A stretch of 64,000 bases of DNA from Burkholderia pyrrocinia (GTDB lineage Bacteria > Pseudomonadota > Gammaproteobacteria > Burkholderiales > Burkholderiaceae), in assembly GCF_018417535.1 (NCBI RefSeq), contig NZ_CP070978.1, positions 248,001-312,000 on the forward strand, read 5' to 3'. Below, one piece after another: positions 8,087 through 17,435 of this stretch. Below the pieces are notes generated by a model. The model did not search any database. It saw only the letters and a list, made by a program, of their open reading frames with translations, and was not told the DNA's origin. The translations under genes were made by a program, and so were the position numbers. Every line of letters begins with the position of its first letter. Position 1 is the stretch's first letter.

Positions 8087-9331
8087 TTACTTCTTCAGAT
8101 CGTTCCGGTACTGGATGAACCCCGCGTTGTTCGCGAGCCTGTCGTACAGCGCGCGGGCGGTCGTGTTGGTTTCGTGCGTGAGCCAGTACACGCGGCTCGC
8201 GCCGGCTTCGCGGGCCCGTTCGTACACGGCCTCGATCAGTGCGCCGCCCGCGCCTTGCCCGCGTGCGTCGGGCGCCGTGTACAGATCCTGCAGGTAGCAG
8301 TACGGCCCTTCGGTCCAGCACGAGCGGTGGTAGATCGAATGCACGATCCCGACCAGCGTGCCCGACGCGTCGAATGCGCCGAGCACGAACATCGGCTCGG
8401 CAGGATCCATCAGGCGCGCCCACGTCGTCGCGAACACGGCGTCGCTCAGCGCGGCGTCGTAGAACTTCTGATAACCCTGCCACAGCGGGCGCCATGCGGC
8501 TTCGTCGGCGGCGGCGAGCGGACGCACCGTGACGCGCGTCGCGTCGTTCGCGCGGGCGGCCGCGTCGCGCGTGCTCGCCTGCGCGTGGCGGATCGCGGTG
8601 AGCGACCGGCGCTGCCCGCCCTGCGCGTCGAAGTTCTCCGGCGCGAGCCACGCGTCGAACGCGGCGCGCACGGCCGGCCATTCGCCGTCGATGATCGAAT
8701 ACCACGCGGTGTCGCGACTGCGGCCCTTGTAGACGATCGCCTGCCGGAACGTGCCTTCGTAGCGGAAGCCCAGCCGCGCGGCCGTCTTGCGCGACGGCGC
8801 GTTCAGGTCGTCGCACTTCCATTCGTAGCGCCGGTAGCCGAGCGTGTCGAACGCGTACTTCATCAGCAGGTACTGCGCTTCGGTCGAGACGGGCGTGCGC
8901 TTGAGCAGCGGCGAGAACGTGACGGAGCCGACCTCGATCACGCCGTTGGCCGGATCGATGCGCATCAGCGCGAGCGTGCCGACCGCGCGTCCCGTGGCAA
9001 CGTCGATCACCGTGTAGTGCAGCGGGTCGGCGCTCGCCTGCGCGCCGCGCGCGTAGTCGCGGTAGCCCGATTCGTCGGTGTACGGACCGTGCGCGAGATA
9101 GGTCCAGTCGCTGCCGTCGGGCGCCTGCGCGTAGGCGGCATGCAGGTCGGCCGCGTGGCGCTCGGCGTCGAGCGGTTCGAGCCGGCAGTAGCGGCCTTCG
9201 AGCACGATGCGCTCGGGGCGCGGGCGCGCGGACCAGTCGGGAACGGGGTGGCCGATGGGTTGCTGGAAGGCGTTGGTGAGCGTGGACAAGGTCGATCTCG
9301 CTTCGGTTGGCGGCCGGCGACATGCCGGCAT
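8087..9331 (-). CDS. Double-domain GNAT family N-acetyltransferase
   Basis: 414-residue protein with two acetyltransferase domains. Residues about 35-220 form a RimJ/RimL-like GNAT domain (LEGRYCRLEPLDAERHAADL, AARLGFRYEGTFRQAIVYKGR). Residues about 265-410 form a second GNAT domain with the acetyl-CoA loop ARGQGAGGALIEAVYERA. Fusions of this kind acetylate small molecules or protein N-termini; the substrate is unknown. The ATG at 9331 has AGGA eight bases upstream; a TTG at 9289 (product starting STLTNAFQQ) is the likely alternative and gives the more usual family start. It is divergent from the MocR regulator at 9443. Confidence 0.85.
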   Translation of the reverse strand: MPACRRPPTEARSTLSTLTNAFQQPIGHPVPDWSARPRPERIVLEGRYCRLEPLDAERHAADLHAAYAQAPDGSDWTYLAHGPYTDESGYRDYARGAQASADPLHYTVIDVATGRAVGTLALMRIDPANGVIEVGSVTFSPLLKRTPVSTEAQYLLMKYAFDTLGYRRYEWKCDDLNAPSRKTAARLGFRYEGTFRQAIVYKGRSRDTAWYSIIDGEWPAVRAAFDAWLAPENFDAQGGQRRSLTAIRHAQASTRDAAARANDATRVTVRPLAAADEAAWRPLWQGYQKFYDAALSDAVFATTWARLMDPAEPMFVLGAFDASGTLVGIVHSIYHRSCWTEGPYCYLQDLYTAPDARGQGAGGALIEAVYERAREAGASRVYWLTHETNTTARALYDRLANNAGFIQYRNDLKK

Positions 9332-9442
9332 GCAGACGATCCTAGTCCTGGCGAGGTACCATGAGAAGCGCCAGAGATCGGCAAATTTATGGTGCCACGC
9401 GCCGGGCGCCGTGTTCCGACACTTTCACGTTGCGATGTTCCG

Positions 9443-10915
9443 ATGACGACTGCCTTTCCTTCCGGCGGTGCGCCGCTGTTGCCACTCGACGCGCCGCTGG
9501 CGCGCACGCCGGGCGCGCCTTCGCTGCAGCGCCAGTTGCTGCGCCGCGTGCGCGACGCGATTCTCGGCGGCGCGATGCCGGCCGGCACGCGGCTGCCCGG
9601 CACGCGCGCGCTGGCCGAGACGCTAGGCGTGTCGCGCAACACGACGGCCGCGGTCTACGAGCAGCTCGTCGCCGAAGGCTTCCTGCAGTCGGACCGCCGC
9701 GGCACGCGCGTCGTCGGGCTGTCGCGGCCGGCGCCGCCGCGCCGGCGCGCAGCGCCGCCGGCCGTCGCGCAGCGGCTCGGCCGGATTCGCCCGAGCCTCG
9801 TCGGCAGCGGCGAATCGGAGGGTTTTCGGCCGGGCGTGCCCGCGCTGTCGCATTTTCCGGTGGACGCGTGGCGGCACGCGATCGACCGCGCGCTGCGTCG
9901 CGCCGCCCGCGACCTGCTCGCCTATGGCGATCCGCTCGGCGAGCGCGCGCTGCGCGAATCGATCGCGCGCCACCTGGCCGTGACGCGCGGTGTGCGCTGC
10001 GATCCCGAGCAGATTGTGATCACGGAAGGCGCGCAGGGCGCGATTGCGCTGTGCGCGCAGTTGCTGACGAACCCGGGCGAGACGGTATGGGTCGAGGAGC
10101 CCGGCTATCGCGGCGCACGCACCGCGATGCAGGCGGCCGACCTCGATGTCGTGCCGATGCCGGTCGATGCGGAAGGGCTGCGTGCGGAAGAGAGCGACTG
10201 GCGCGAGCGGACGCCGCGCCTCGTCTATACGACGCCGTCGAACCAGTTTCCGACCGGCGCCGTGCTGTCGATCTCGCGCCGGCTCGCGCTGATCGATGCC
10301 GCGCGCCGGCATCGCGCATGGATCATCGAGGACGACTACGACAGCGAATTCCGTCACACCGGCGAGCCGATCGGCGCGATGCACGGGCTCGCGCCCGATT
10401 CTCCGGTCGTCTATCTCGGCTCGTTCAGCAAGACGATGTTTCCGGCGCTGCGAATCGGCTTTCTCGTGCTGCCCGAGGCGCTGCTGGCCGCCGTGCGGAC
10501 GGTGCTGCCGGAGATGCTGCGCGGCGGCACGCGCCACGTGCAGCTCGCGCTGGCCGATTTCATCGAAACGGGCGAATACGGCCGGCATCTCGGGCGGATG
10601 CGCCGGTTGTATCGCGACCGGCGGCGGTTGCTGCTCGCCGCGCTCGACGGCAGCCTGAGCGTGCCGCACCAGGTCGAGGGCGGGCCATGCGGATTGCATC
10701 TCGCGCTGCGGCTGCCGGCGCGCTATCGCGACCGCGCGATCGTCGACGCGGCGCGCGCGCATGGCATCGGGCCGTTTCCGCTGTCGGGTTTCTCGATCGA
10801 TCCGGCATCGGCGGCCAACGGGCTCGTGCTCGGCTTCGGCAATACGTCGGCCGATGCGTTCGAGCCGATGTTGCGGACGTTGTCGGCGCTCGCGGAGCGG
10901 GTCGGCGGGGATTGA
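9443..10915 (+). CDS. MocR-type GntR/aminotransferase regulator (PdxR-like)
   Basis: 490-residue fusion of an N-terminal GntR winged helix (about residues 25-90, LPGTRALAETLGVSRNTTAAVYEQL) with a fold-type I aminotransferase-like domain. The PLP lysine lies in the segment YLGSFSKTMFPALRIGF, and TPSNQFPTGAVLS is the PLP-ring contact loop. Family members use PLP or an amino-acid adduct as effector and often control vitamin B6, GABA or taurine genes. The divergent GNAT gene is the obvious candidate target. The ATG at 9443 was chosen because similarity begins there; the upstream 18 codons are Arg-rich and unlike the family. Confidence 0.88.
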   Translation: MTTAFPSGGAPLLPLDAPLARTPGAPSLQRQLLRRVRDAILGGAMPAGTRLPGTRALAETLGVSRNTTAAVYEQLVAEGFLQSDRRGTRVVGLSRPAPPRRRAAPPAVAQRLGRIRPSLVGSGESEGFRPGVPALSHFPVDAWRHAIDRALRRAARDLLAYGDPLGERALRESIARHLAVTRGVRCDPEQIVITEGAQGAIALCAQLLTNPGETVWVEEPGYRGARTAMQAADLDVVPMPVDAEGLRAEESDWRERTPRLVYTTPSNQFPTGAVLSISRRLALIDAARRHRAWIIEDDYDSEFRHTGEPIGAMHGLAPDSPVVYLGSFSKTMFPALRIGFLVLPEALLAAVRTVLPEMLRGGTRHVQLALADFIETGEYGRHLGRMRRLYRDRRRLLLAALDGSLSVPHQVEGGPCGLHLALRLPARYRDRAIVDAARAHGIGPFPLSGFSIDPASAANGLVLGFGNTSADAFEPMLRTLSALAERVGGD

Positions 10916-11129
10916 ACGGTCGCCGGACTTGTGCGGATTGACGAATCGCGCACTTTGTTCGAAACGAACGCCGTCGCGGCTCCGCGGCCGCAGCACCACC
11001 CGGCATGCGGGTTTCGATTCGTATGTTCGAACAGCCGCGTGGACTATAAATGGATGCGTGTACCGGTGCTTGTCGGGTGCCTGCGCGTCTCGCGCAAGTC
11101 GATGCCGCGACTGCCGGGGGAGGTGCACC

Positions 11130-12662
11130 GTGGTTCGCCAGACGCTTGCTCGCGCCGTGCTTCGCACCGCGTTGATCGGGGGCGTGTTCGCCGGTTTTCT
11201 GCAACCGCCGCCAGCCGCCATTGCGGCGACCCTCGCGCCGCCCGCCACGAAGGCTCGGCCGCCCGCCGCGCCTTACGCGATGCCGGTCGACTTTCCGGCC
11301 ATCGTCGATCGTTACGGACCCGCGGTCGTGACGATCATGACCGCGCTCGATCAGCAAACCGGCGGGCCGTCCTTCGCGATCCTCGATACCGACGATCCGC
11401 TCGCCGCGTTCTTCCGGCGCGGCGCGCCGACGCCCGCGCAGGGTTCGCAGGCGCCGACGCCCGACCCGGTGCTGCGCGCGGTGTCGGGCAGTGGCTCGGG
11501 CTTCATCGTCAGCGCCGACGGCCTGATCCTGACGTCCGCGCACGTGGTCGACGATGCGACCGACGTGACGGTGCGGCTCACCGACCGCCGCGAATTCAAG
11601 GCGACGGTGCTGGCCGTCGATCCGCAAAGCGACGTCGCCGTGTTGCGTGTCAATGCAACGAAGCTCCCGTTCGTGCGCGTTGGCGACTCGGCGAAGGTGC
11701 GTGCGGGCGAACCGGTGATGACGATCGGCGCGCCGGACGGATCGGGCAACACGGTCACGGCCGGCATCGTCAGCGCGACGTCGCACCGGCTGCCGGACGG
11801 CAGCGCGTTTCCGTTCTTCGAAACCGACATCGCGCCGAATCCCGACAACTCGGGCGGCCCCGTGTTCAATCGGGCGGGCGACGTGATCGGCATCGCGGTG
11901 CAGGTCTATACGGGTGCGGACCGCTACGCGAGCACGACGTTCGCGATCCCGATCGCGTTCGCGGCAAAGGTGCGCGCGCAGCTGCAGACGCAGCAGGCGC
12001 CGGCGCAGGGCGCGCCTGCCGGCAACGCGTTCGGCATCGACGTGCAGGATGTCGGCATCGGGCTGGCCGCGGCGTTCGGGCTGCCGCGTCCGGCGGGCGC
12101 GCTCGTCAACGGCGTCGCGCCCGGCTCGCCGGCCGCCGCGGCCGGCGTGAAGCCCGGCGACGTGATCGTGAAGCTGGGCGACAAGACGATCGGCCGTTCG
12201 GCCGAACTGAACGACCTGGCCGCCGCGCTGCCGCCCGGCCAGAAGGCGCCGCTGCGGCTGATCCGCAAACGCGCACCGGTGACGCTGACGATCACGGGTG
12301 CCGACGAGGCGGCCGGCAACGCCGGCACGACGGTCGGCATGGCCACGCCGAAGGCCGCTGCACGACCGGGGCCGGAGCCGGCGGCGGGTGACGGCGGCGA
12401 CCGTCTCGGGCTGACGATGCATGCACTGAGCGACGACGAGCGCCGTTCGACGGGGCTCGCGGTCGGGATGATGGTGGACGCGGTGCACGGCCCGGCCGCG
12501 AATGCGGGCATCCAGCCGGGCGACGTCGTGCTGGAACTCAACGACACGCTGCTTGAGACGCCGGACGACGTGCAGTCGCTCGAAGCGAACGGCGGCAGCG
12601 TGATCGCCGTGCTGATCCAGCGCAACAACGCGCGGAAGTTCGTGTCGGTGCGCGTGCGTTAG
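11130..12662 (+). CDS. HtrA/DegP-like periplasmic serine protease with two PDZ domains
   Basis: 510-residue exported protease. A signal sequence (hydrophobic core about residues 11-33) is followed by a trypsin-like domain with His138 (LTSAHVV), Asp168 (DPQSDVAVLRV) and Ser241 (NSGGPVF), then two PDZ domains (about 270-370 and 405-505). It should degrade or refold damaged envelope proteins. The residue before Asn240, normally Gly and part of the oxyanion hole, is Asp239, which may alter activity. The GTG at 11130 follows GGGGGAGGTG; the frame is open further upstream but without a signal peptide. The 215 bp upstream contain GTTCG-N3-CGAAC (10957-10969) and GTTCGAAC (11025-11032). Confidence 0.88.
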   Translation: MVRQTLARAVLRTALIGGVFAGFLQPPPAAIAATLAPPATKARPPAAPYAMPVDFPAIVDRYGPAVVTIMTALDQQTGGPSFAILDTDDPLAAFFRRGAPTPAQGSQAPTPDPVLRAVSGSGSGFIVSADGLILTSAHVVDDATDVTVRLTDRREFKATVLAVDPQSDVAVLRVNATKLPFVRVGDSAKVRAGEPVMTIGAPDGSGNTVTAGIVSATSHRLPDGSAFPFFETDIAPNPDNSGGPVFNRAGDVIGIAVQVYTGADRYASTTFAIPIAFAAKVRAQLQTQQAPAQGAPAGNAFGIDVQDVGIGLAAAFGLPRPAGALVNGVAPGSPAAAAGVKPGDVIVKLGDKTIGRSAELNDLAAALPPGQKAPLRLIRKRAPVTLTITGADEAAGNAGTTVGMATPKAAARPGPEPAAGDGGDRLGLTMHALSDDERRSTGLAVGMMVDAVHGPAANAGIQPGDVVLELNDTLLETPDDVQSLEANGGSVIAVLIQRNNARKFVSVRVR

Positions 12663-12666
12663 GGCG

Positions 12667-12696
12667 TTGACGCGGCCGGCGTCGTCCGCCTACCAT
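12667..12696 (+). promoter_or_regulatory. Candidate sigma-70 promoter of the leader at 12.7 kb
   Basis: TTGACG (12667-12672) and TACCAT (12691-12696) are separated by 18 bp, just after the htrA-like stop codon. A transcript starting near 12703 would carry the small ORF at 12744, the hairpins and terminator at 12782-12848, and then the MFS gene. Confidence 0.4.
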
Positions 12697-12743
12697 CGTC
12701 CGATATCGCTGGCGGTCAGCCACGCATTCAGGAGGCGTCACGC

Positions 12744-12797
12744 ATGAAAGCGGCATTCTTCATCGCAGTAGTCGTACACAGGCGCAGGGTCCGGTAG
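12744..12797 (+). CDS. Candidate 17-residue leader peptide MKAAFFIAVVVHRRRVR
   Basis: A 17-codon ORF preceded by a strong Shine-Dalgarno (GGAGG, nine bases before the ATG). Its last codons and stop form the 5' arm of a 13-bp hairpin (12782-12822) that abuts an intrinsic terminator, and the MFS transporter gene follows directly. The Arg-Arg-Arg-Val-Arg tail resembles the +x+ sequences at which macrolide-bound ribosomes stall in resistance leaders, and the hydrophobic FFIAVVV part precedes it. The alternative is that this is only the 3' untranslated region of the protease gene. Leader function is inference. Confidence 0.4.
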   Translation: MKAAFFIAVVVHRRRVR

Positions 12798-12848
12798 CGG
12801 CACCGCGCCGGCACCCATGCGCCCCCGACTCGTTCGGGGTTTTTTTTT
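12782..12848 (+). terminator. Hairpin plus intrinsic terminator, possible attenuator
   Basis: First hairpin: 12782-12794 pairs with 12808-12822, 13 bp with two single-base bulges. It is followed by CCCCGA (12823-12828), a 5-base loop and TCGGGG (12834-12839), then nine T residues (12840-12848), a clear intrinsic terminator. An alternative pairing exists between the leader ribosome binding site and start region (GGAGG 12731-12735 and CGCATG 12741-12746) and CATGCG/CCCCC at 12816-12826, which would destroy both hairpin and terminator. Confidence 0.8.
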
Positions 12849-12891
12849 GCATTGCGCACGGGCATGCAGCGCGTGCGCGGAGGGCACCCGC

Positions 12892-14103
12892 TTGCAACCG
12901 AACCTGCCGATCGATTCCGCTGCGGCATCGCCGCGACACGCGACGCCGATCCTGCTGTGCGCGTTCTCGGTGCTGCCGCTGAGCCTGTTCCTGCCGTCGC
13001 TGCCGGCGATCGCGCGCGACCTGCGCGCCGACTATGCGCTCGTCGCGCTGTCGCTCGGCGGTTACGCGGCGGTGGCCGCGTCGCTCGAGTTCGTGATGGG
13101 GCCGCTGTCGGACCGGTTCGGGCGGCGGCCGATCGTGCTGACGAGTGTCGGCGTGTTCGCGCTCGGCTCGCTTGGTTGCGCGATGGCGACGGATATCCGC
13201 GTGTTTCTCGCGTGCCGTCTGATGCAGGCGGCGATCACGTCGGTCTATCCGGTGTCGATGGCGACGATTCGCGACGCCGGCGGCGGCAGCCGCGCGGCGA
13301 GCCGGATCGGCTATGCGGCGATGGCGGCTGCGTTCGCGCCGATGCTCGGCCCGACGCTCGGCGGTGGGCTCGACCAGACGGTGGGCTGGCGCGCGAGCTT
13401 CTGGTTGCTCGGCGCGGCCGGCGTCGCGCTGTTCGGCTGGTGCGCGTTCGATTTCGTCGAAACGCACATGAACCGGTCGTCTAGTCTCGGGCGGCAGCTT
13501 CGCGCGTATCCGGCGCTGCTCCGCGCACGCCGTTTCTGGGCCTATGCGCTTTGCATGGCGTTTTCGACGGGCTCGTTCTACGCGTTCCTGGCCGGCGCGC
13601 CGCTCGCCGCGAAAACGCTGTTCGGCATCGCGCCGGCGGAGATCGGCTTCTACATGGGGACGATCACCGCCGGTTTCGTATGCGGCAGCTTTCTGGCCGC
13701 GCGTTACGCGCGCCGCTACGCGCTGGCGACGACGATCCTGTGCGGGCGCGTCGTCGCGTGCGCGGGGCCGCTGGTCGGCCTCGCGCTGATGTTCGGCGGC
13801 GCGACGCATGCGATCGCGTGGTTCGGGCCGTGCGTGCTGGTCGGCATCGGCAACGGGCTGACCAATCCCGGCGCGCATGCCGGTGCAGTATCGGTGCGCC
13901 CGGGGCTGGCGGGCAGCGCGTCGGGGCTGGCCGGTGCGATGACGATCGCCGGCGGCGCCGCGCTGTCGTCGCTGACGGGCGCGGTGCTGACCGCCGGCAA
14001 CGCGGGTTATGCGCCGCTCGCGATGATGCTGCTGTCGGCGGCGATCGCGCTGGTGGCCGCCGTCTGCGTGCGGGTGTTCGATGCGCGGGACGCCGGGCGG
14101 TGA
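12892..14103 (+). CDS. MFS efflux transporter, Bcr/CflA-like
   Basis: 403-residue drug:proton antiporter-like major facilitator with 12 predicted helices. Motif A is present as GPLSDRFGRRPIVL, and the motif C region reads AFAPMLGPTLGGGL, both typical of the DHA1 Bcr/CflA group exporting chloramphenicol-, bicyclomycin- or sulfonamide-like compounds. The frame is open from an ATG at 12817, but that codon lies inside the upstream hairpin. The TTG at 12892 has GGAGGG seven bases upstream and gives a normal N-terminus, so I use it. The terminator between promoter and start suggests control by attenuation. Confidence 0.87.
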   Translation: MQPNLPIDSAAASPRHATPILLCAFSVLPLSLFLPSLPAIARDLRADYALVALSLGGYAAVAASLEFVMGPLSDRFGRRPIVLTSVGVFALGSLGCAMATDIRVFLACRLMQAAITSVYPVSMATIRDAGGGSRAASRIGYAAMAAAFAPMLGPTLGGGLDQTVGWRASFWLLGAAGVALFGWCAFDFVETHMNRSSSLGRQLRAYPALLRARRFWAYALCMAFSTGSFYAFLAGAPLAAKTLFGIAPAEIGFYMGTITAGFVCGSFLAARYARRYALATTILCGRVVACAGPLVGLALMFGGATHAIAWFGPCVLVGIGNGLTNPGAHAGAVSVRPGLAGSASGLAGAMTIAGGAALSSLTGAVLTAGNAGYAPLAMMLLSAAIALVAAVCVRVFDARDAGR

Positions 14104-14226
14104 ATGCGGGTGCGGCCCGCTACCGTGTCGCGTGCGATTGGCGGACAATCCATCGAATGCCGGGAGACGAACCCTGCGCGCGCCGTATTCCCCGACGAGC
14201 GCGAAGGGCGACAGGACGAGGATGCG

Positions 14227-14766
14227 ATGACCGACTTTTCTGATTTCCAGCGGGACATTGCCGACGCCGCAAGGGCGACATTCAACGCGTTGCGGGCATT
14301 GCACCCGGACGAGCATTTCTACGCGTTCGCGCTTTATACGGACAGCGGCGCGATGACGGTGGTGCCGGCGGCCAATTCGGTCGAAGGGCTGAGCCGGGTC
14401 CGCGCGCAACAGGCGGTCGCGGACGATGATCCGTGGTTTGCGTGGGGCTGTTCCGAATGGGCGTACGCGGCGGCGGAGGCGTCGCCGTTCAACGCGATCT
14501 GCGGCAAGCTGGCCGATGAAGTGCTGAGCCCGCAGTTTGTGCGGTCGAGGTTCGCGGAATTTTCCCGGCAGCTTCACACCGACATGATCGAGGCGTTGCG
14601 GCTGCTCGATCGCGACGGTGTGTTCGGCACGGGCGACGCAAGGGCGGCCATCACGCTGTTCGTGTCGATCAGCGACGACGACGCAGCCGAGGCACTGGAA
14701 AACGAATCGGCGAAAGCGCTGAATCCGCCGGCCGTCGTCGACAAATTCCTGCGTCGGTACGACTAA
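14227..14766 (+). CDS. DUF4303 domain-containing protein
   Basis: 179-residue soluble protein covering the whole DUF4303 domain: an N-terminal helix, then FYAFALYTDSGAMTVVPAANS, the WGCSEWAY motif and a C-terminal ITLFVSISDDDAAEALENESAK segment. The family is of unknown function and related proteins often sit in toxin-immunity or Rhs loci, but no toxin is nearby. The ATG at 14227 is preceded by AGGACGAGG. It lies 123 bp after the MFS gene on the same strand and converges on the FAH-family gene. Confidence 0.75.
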   Translation: MTDFSDFQRDIADAARATFNALRALHPDEHFYAFALYTDSGAMTVVPAANSVEGLSRVRAQQAVADDDPWFAWGCSEWAYAAAEASPFNAICGKLADEVLSPQFVRSRFAEFSRQLHTDMIEALRLLDRDGVFGTGDARAAITLFVSISDDDAAEALENESAKALNPPAVVDKFLRRYD

Positions 14767-14857
14767 GCAACCGGAATGCCGTCGCGGCGGGCCAGCGTTG
14801 CAACGTGCAACGCACGGCGGGCGCTGCATCCGCCCGCGTGCGTGCCCCTTTGATCCG

Positions 14858-15556
<699 letters not shown>

Positions 15557-15682
15557 CGGATAGCCTCGTTCGGTGGGAAGACGGATGCCGGCGCCCGGGC
15601 GGCGCACGGGCCGGCATGCGTGCAACGATACCGGACGCGCGTGCGGCCGGATGCGACGCAAATGCGTTTTACCGGGACAAAA

Positions 15683-16624
15683 CTACGCGTCGGCGATTGT
15701 GGGTGCGTCGTCGCCGGCCGGCAAGGCGGCGTTCGCGTCGCGATACGCCTTCGGCGACACGCCGACCCGCGCGCGGAAGCGCCGCGCGAAATACCCTTCG
15801 TCGCGAAAGCCGACCGAGCGCGCGATGTCCGCGATGCGCCGGCTCGTGTGGGCCAGCAGCGATTGCGCGAGCGCGATCCGGCGCTCGGTCACGAGATCGG
15901 TGAACGTGCTGCCGGTTTCCTTGCGGACCAGGTGCGCGAGGTAGTTCGGCGACAGGAACGCGGCCTCGGCGGTCGCGGCGAGCGTCAGGTCCTCGCGGGT
16001 CAGGTTCGCCCGCACGTGACGCAGCACGCGCGCGAGCGCGTCGCGCCGGCCCGCGCGCTGGGCGCCGCGCTGCGCGAGCTTGTCGAGCGCGCCCGCGTAC
16101 TGCGTGCAGACGAGCCCGATCAGTTGCAGCAGGTAGCCGCGCAGCAACGTGGTCGAGCCGAACGTGCGCACGCGATCGGTGTCGAGCATGCACAGCGCGA
16201 GGCGGCGCGCTTCGTCGTACGAGTCGCCGGTCAGGATGAAGTCGAGATGCTCCTGGAAGCGGAACGGCGTCAGCTCGGGAAAGCGGTGCGCGGGCACGTC
16301 CTCGAGATCGAGCGGATCGACGTCGAGATCGGCGCGCAGGAACGCCTGGCTGAAGTTGATGACGATGAAGTGCGCGCCTTCCGGATGCGGGATCAGGTGC
16401 TCGCGGTGCGGCAGCACGAACGCGAGCGCGCCACGCGGAAACGGCCGCGTGACGCCGCCGATCCGCTGCTCGGTGTCGCCGCCGAGATTGAACTGGATCT
16501 GGAAATACGCGTGCCGGTGCGGCTCGGTGATCGCCTGGCGCGACGCCTGGTCGCGGATGTAGAAATCGAGCCGGTCGCTGCGTTCGGGCATCCCGTACAG
16601 GCGCGGCGGGGCGGTGGATGGCAT
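15683..16624 (-). CDS. AraC family transcriptional regulator
   Basis: 313-residue regulator with an N-terminal cupin-like effector domain (HRHAYFQIQFNLGGDTEQRIGG near residues 36-57) and a C-terminal AraC double helix-turn-helix (about 210-305: LAATAEAAFLSPNYLAHLVRK, then IADIARSVGFRDEGYFARRFR). The N-terminus resembles regulators that sense aromatic or sugar-derived ligands. The ATG at 16624 begins the conserved region; upstream codons are unlike the family. It probably regulates the FAH-family gene downstream on the same strand. Confidence 0.87.
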   Translation of the reverse strand: MPSTAPPRLYGMPERSDRLDFYIRDQASRQAITEPHRHAYFQIQFNLGGDTEQRIGGVTRPFPRGALAFVLPHREHLIPHPEGAHFIVINFSQAFLRADLDVDPLDLEDVPAHRFPELTPFRFQEHLDFILTGDSYDEARRLALCMLDTDRVRTFGSTTLLRGYLLQLIGLVCTQYAGALDKLAQRGAQRAGRRDALARVLRHVRANLTREDLTLAATAEAAFLSPNYLAHLVRKETGSTFTDLVTERRIALAQSLLAHTSRRIADIARSVGFRDEGYFARRFRARVGVSPKAYRDANAALPAGDDAPTIADA

Positions 16625-16706
16625 GAAGGATTCTGCGGTTCGTGACGCGGTTGAGCCGCGATGGTACAGCGAACCGGGCGCGGCCGGAATGCGCGGGGCC
16701 GCGCGA

Positions 16707-17306
16707 TCAACCGGCAACCAGCGGCGCCACCCGGCGGCGCAGCTCGGGCACGACTTCGGCGTCGAACCACGGATGGTGCTTGAACCACGCCTGGTTGCGC
16801 GGCGAAGGATGCGGCAGCGGCAGCACATTGGGGCCGTAGTCGCGCCATGCGCGCACGGTGTCGGTCAGCGTTGCCTTGCGCGACTCGCGCAGGAAATGCC
16901 GCTGCGCATACTGGCCGATCAGCAGCGTCAGCCGGATCGACGGCAACTCGGCAACCAGCCGGTCGATCCACAGTTGCGCGCATTCGGGGCGCGGCGGGTT
17001 GTCGCCGCTTGCGCCGCGGCCCGGGTAGCAGAAGCCCATCGGCACGATCGCGAAGCGCGTCTCGTCGTAGAAGGGTTCGGCATCGACATCGAGCCAGTCG
17101 CGCAACCGCTTGCCGCTCGCGTCGTCCCACGGGATGCCGCTCGCATGGACACGCGCGCCCGGCGCCTGCCCGACGATCAGGATGCGCGCGTCGCGATGGG
17201 CGCGCACGACCGGCCGCGGGCCGAGCGGCAACTCGGCTTCGCATGCACGGCACGCGCGGATTTCGGTGAGCAGCACGTCGAGCGGCGCGCGCGTTCGTTT
17301 CGGCAT
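16707..17306 (-). CDS. Uracil-DNA glycosylase family protein
   Basis: 199-residue protein of the uracil-DNA glycosylase superfamily. Motif A is GQAPGARVHASGIPW (about residues 46-60), the middle contains PMGFCYPGRG and the C-terminal DNA-intercalation motif is LPLPHPSPRN. The N-terminal CRAC pair and two later cysteines recall family 4 enzymes with an iron-sulfur cluster, but the spacing is not exact, so the type is left open. It should remove uracil or other deaminated bases, or may belong to the less characterised short branch. The ATG at 17306 gives the usual start. Confidence 0.75.
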   Translation of the reverse strand: MPKRTRAPLDVLLTEIRACRACEAELPLGPRPVVRAHRDARILIVGQAPGARVHASGIPWDDASGKRLRDWLDVDAEPFYDETRFAIVPMGFCYPGRGASGDNPPRPECAQLWIDRLVAELPSIRLTLLIGQYAQRHFLRESRKATLTDTVRAWRDYGPNVLPLPHPSPRNQAWFKHHPWFDAEVVPELRRRVAPLVAG

Positions 17307-17435
17307 CGATTCGGATCGGGGACGGAGTGGCCATGCGGTGTCGTCCGTGCCGCGCATGCCCGAAGCCGCCGGGTGGCCCGGATCGGCGTGGCGCGGCGCC
17401 GGCGCGCGCGCGCCGACTGGATCACGCGGTGCGTA

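Noticed and set aside
12817-12891. ATG at 12817 as the start of the MFS gene.
   Set aside because: It lies inside the hairpin, has no ribosome binding site, and gives 25 non-conserved residues; TTG 12892 with GGAGGG fits better.
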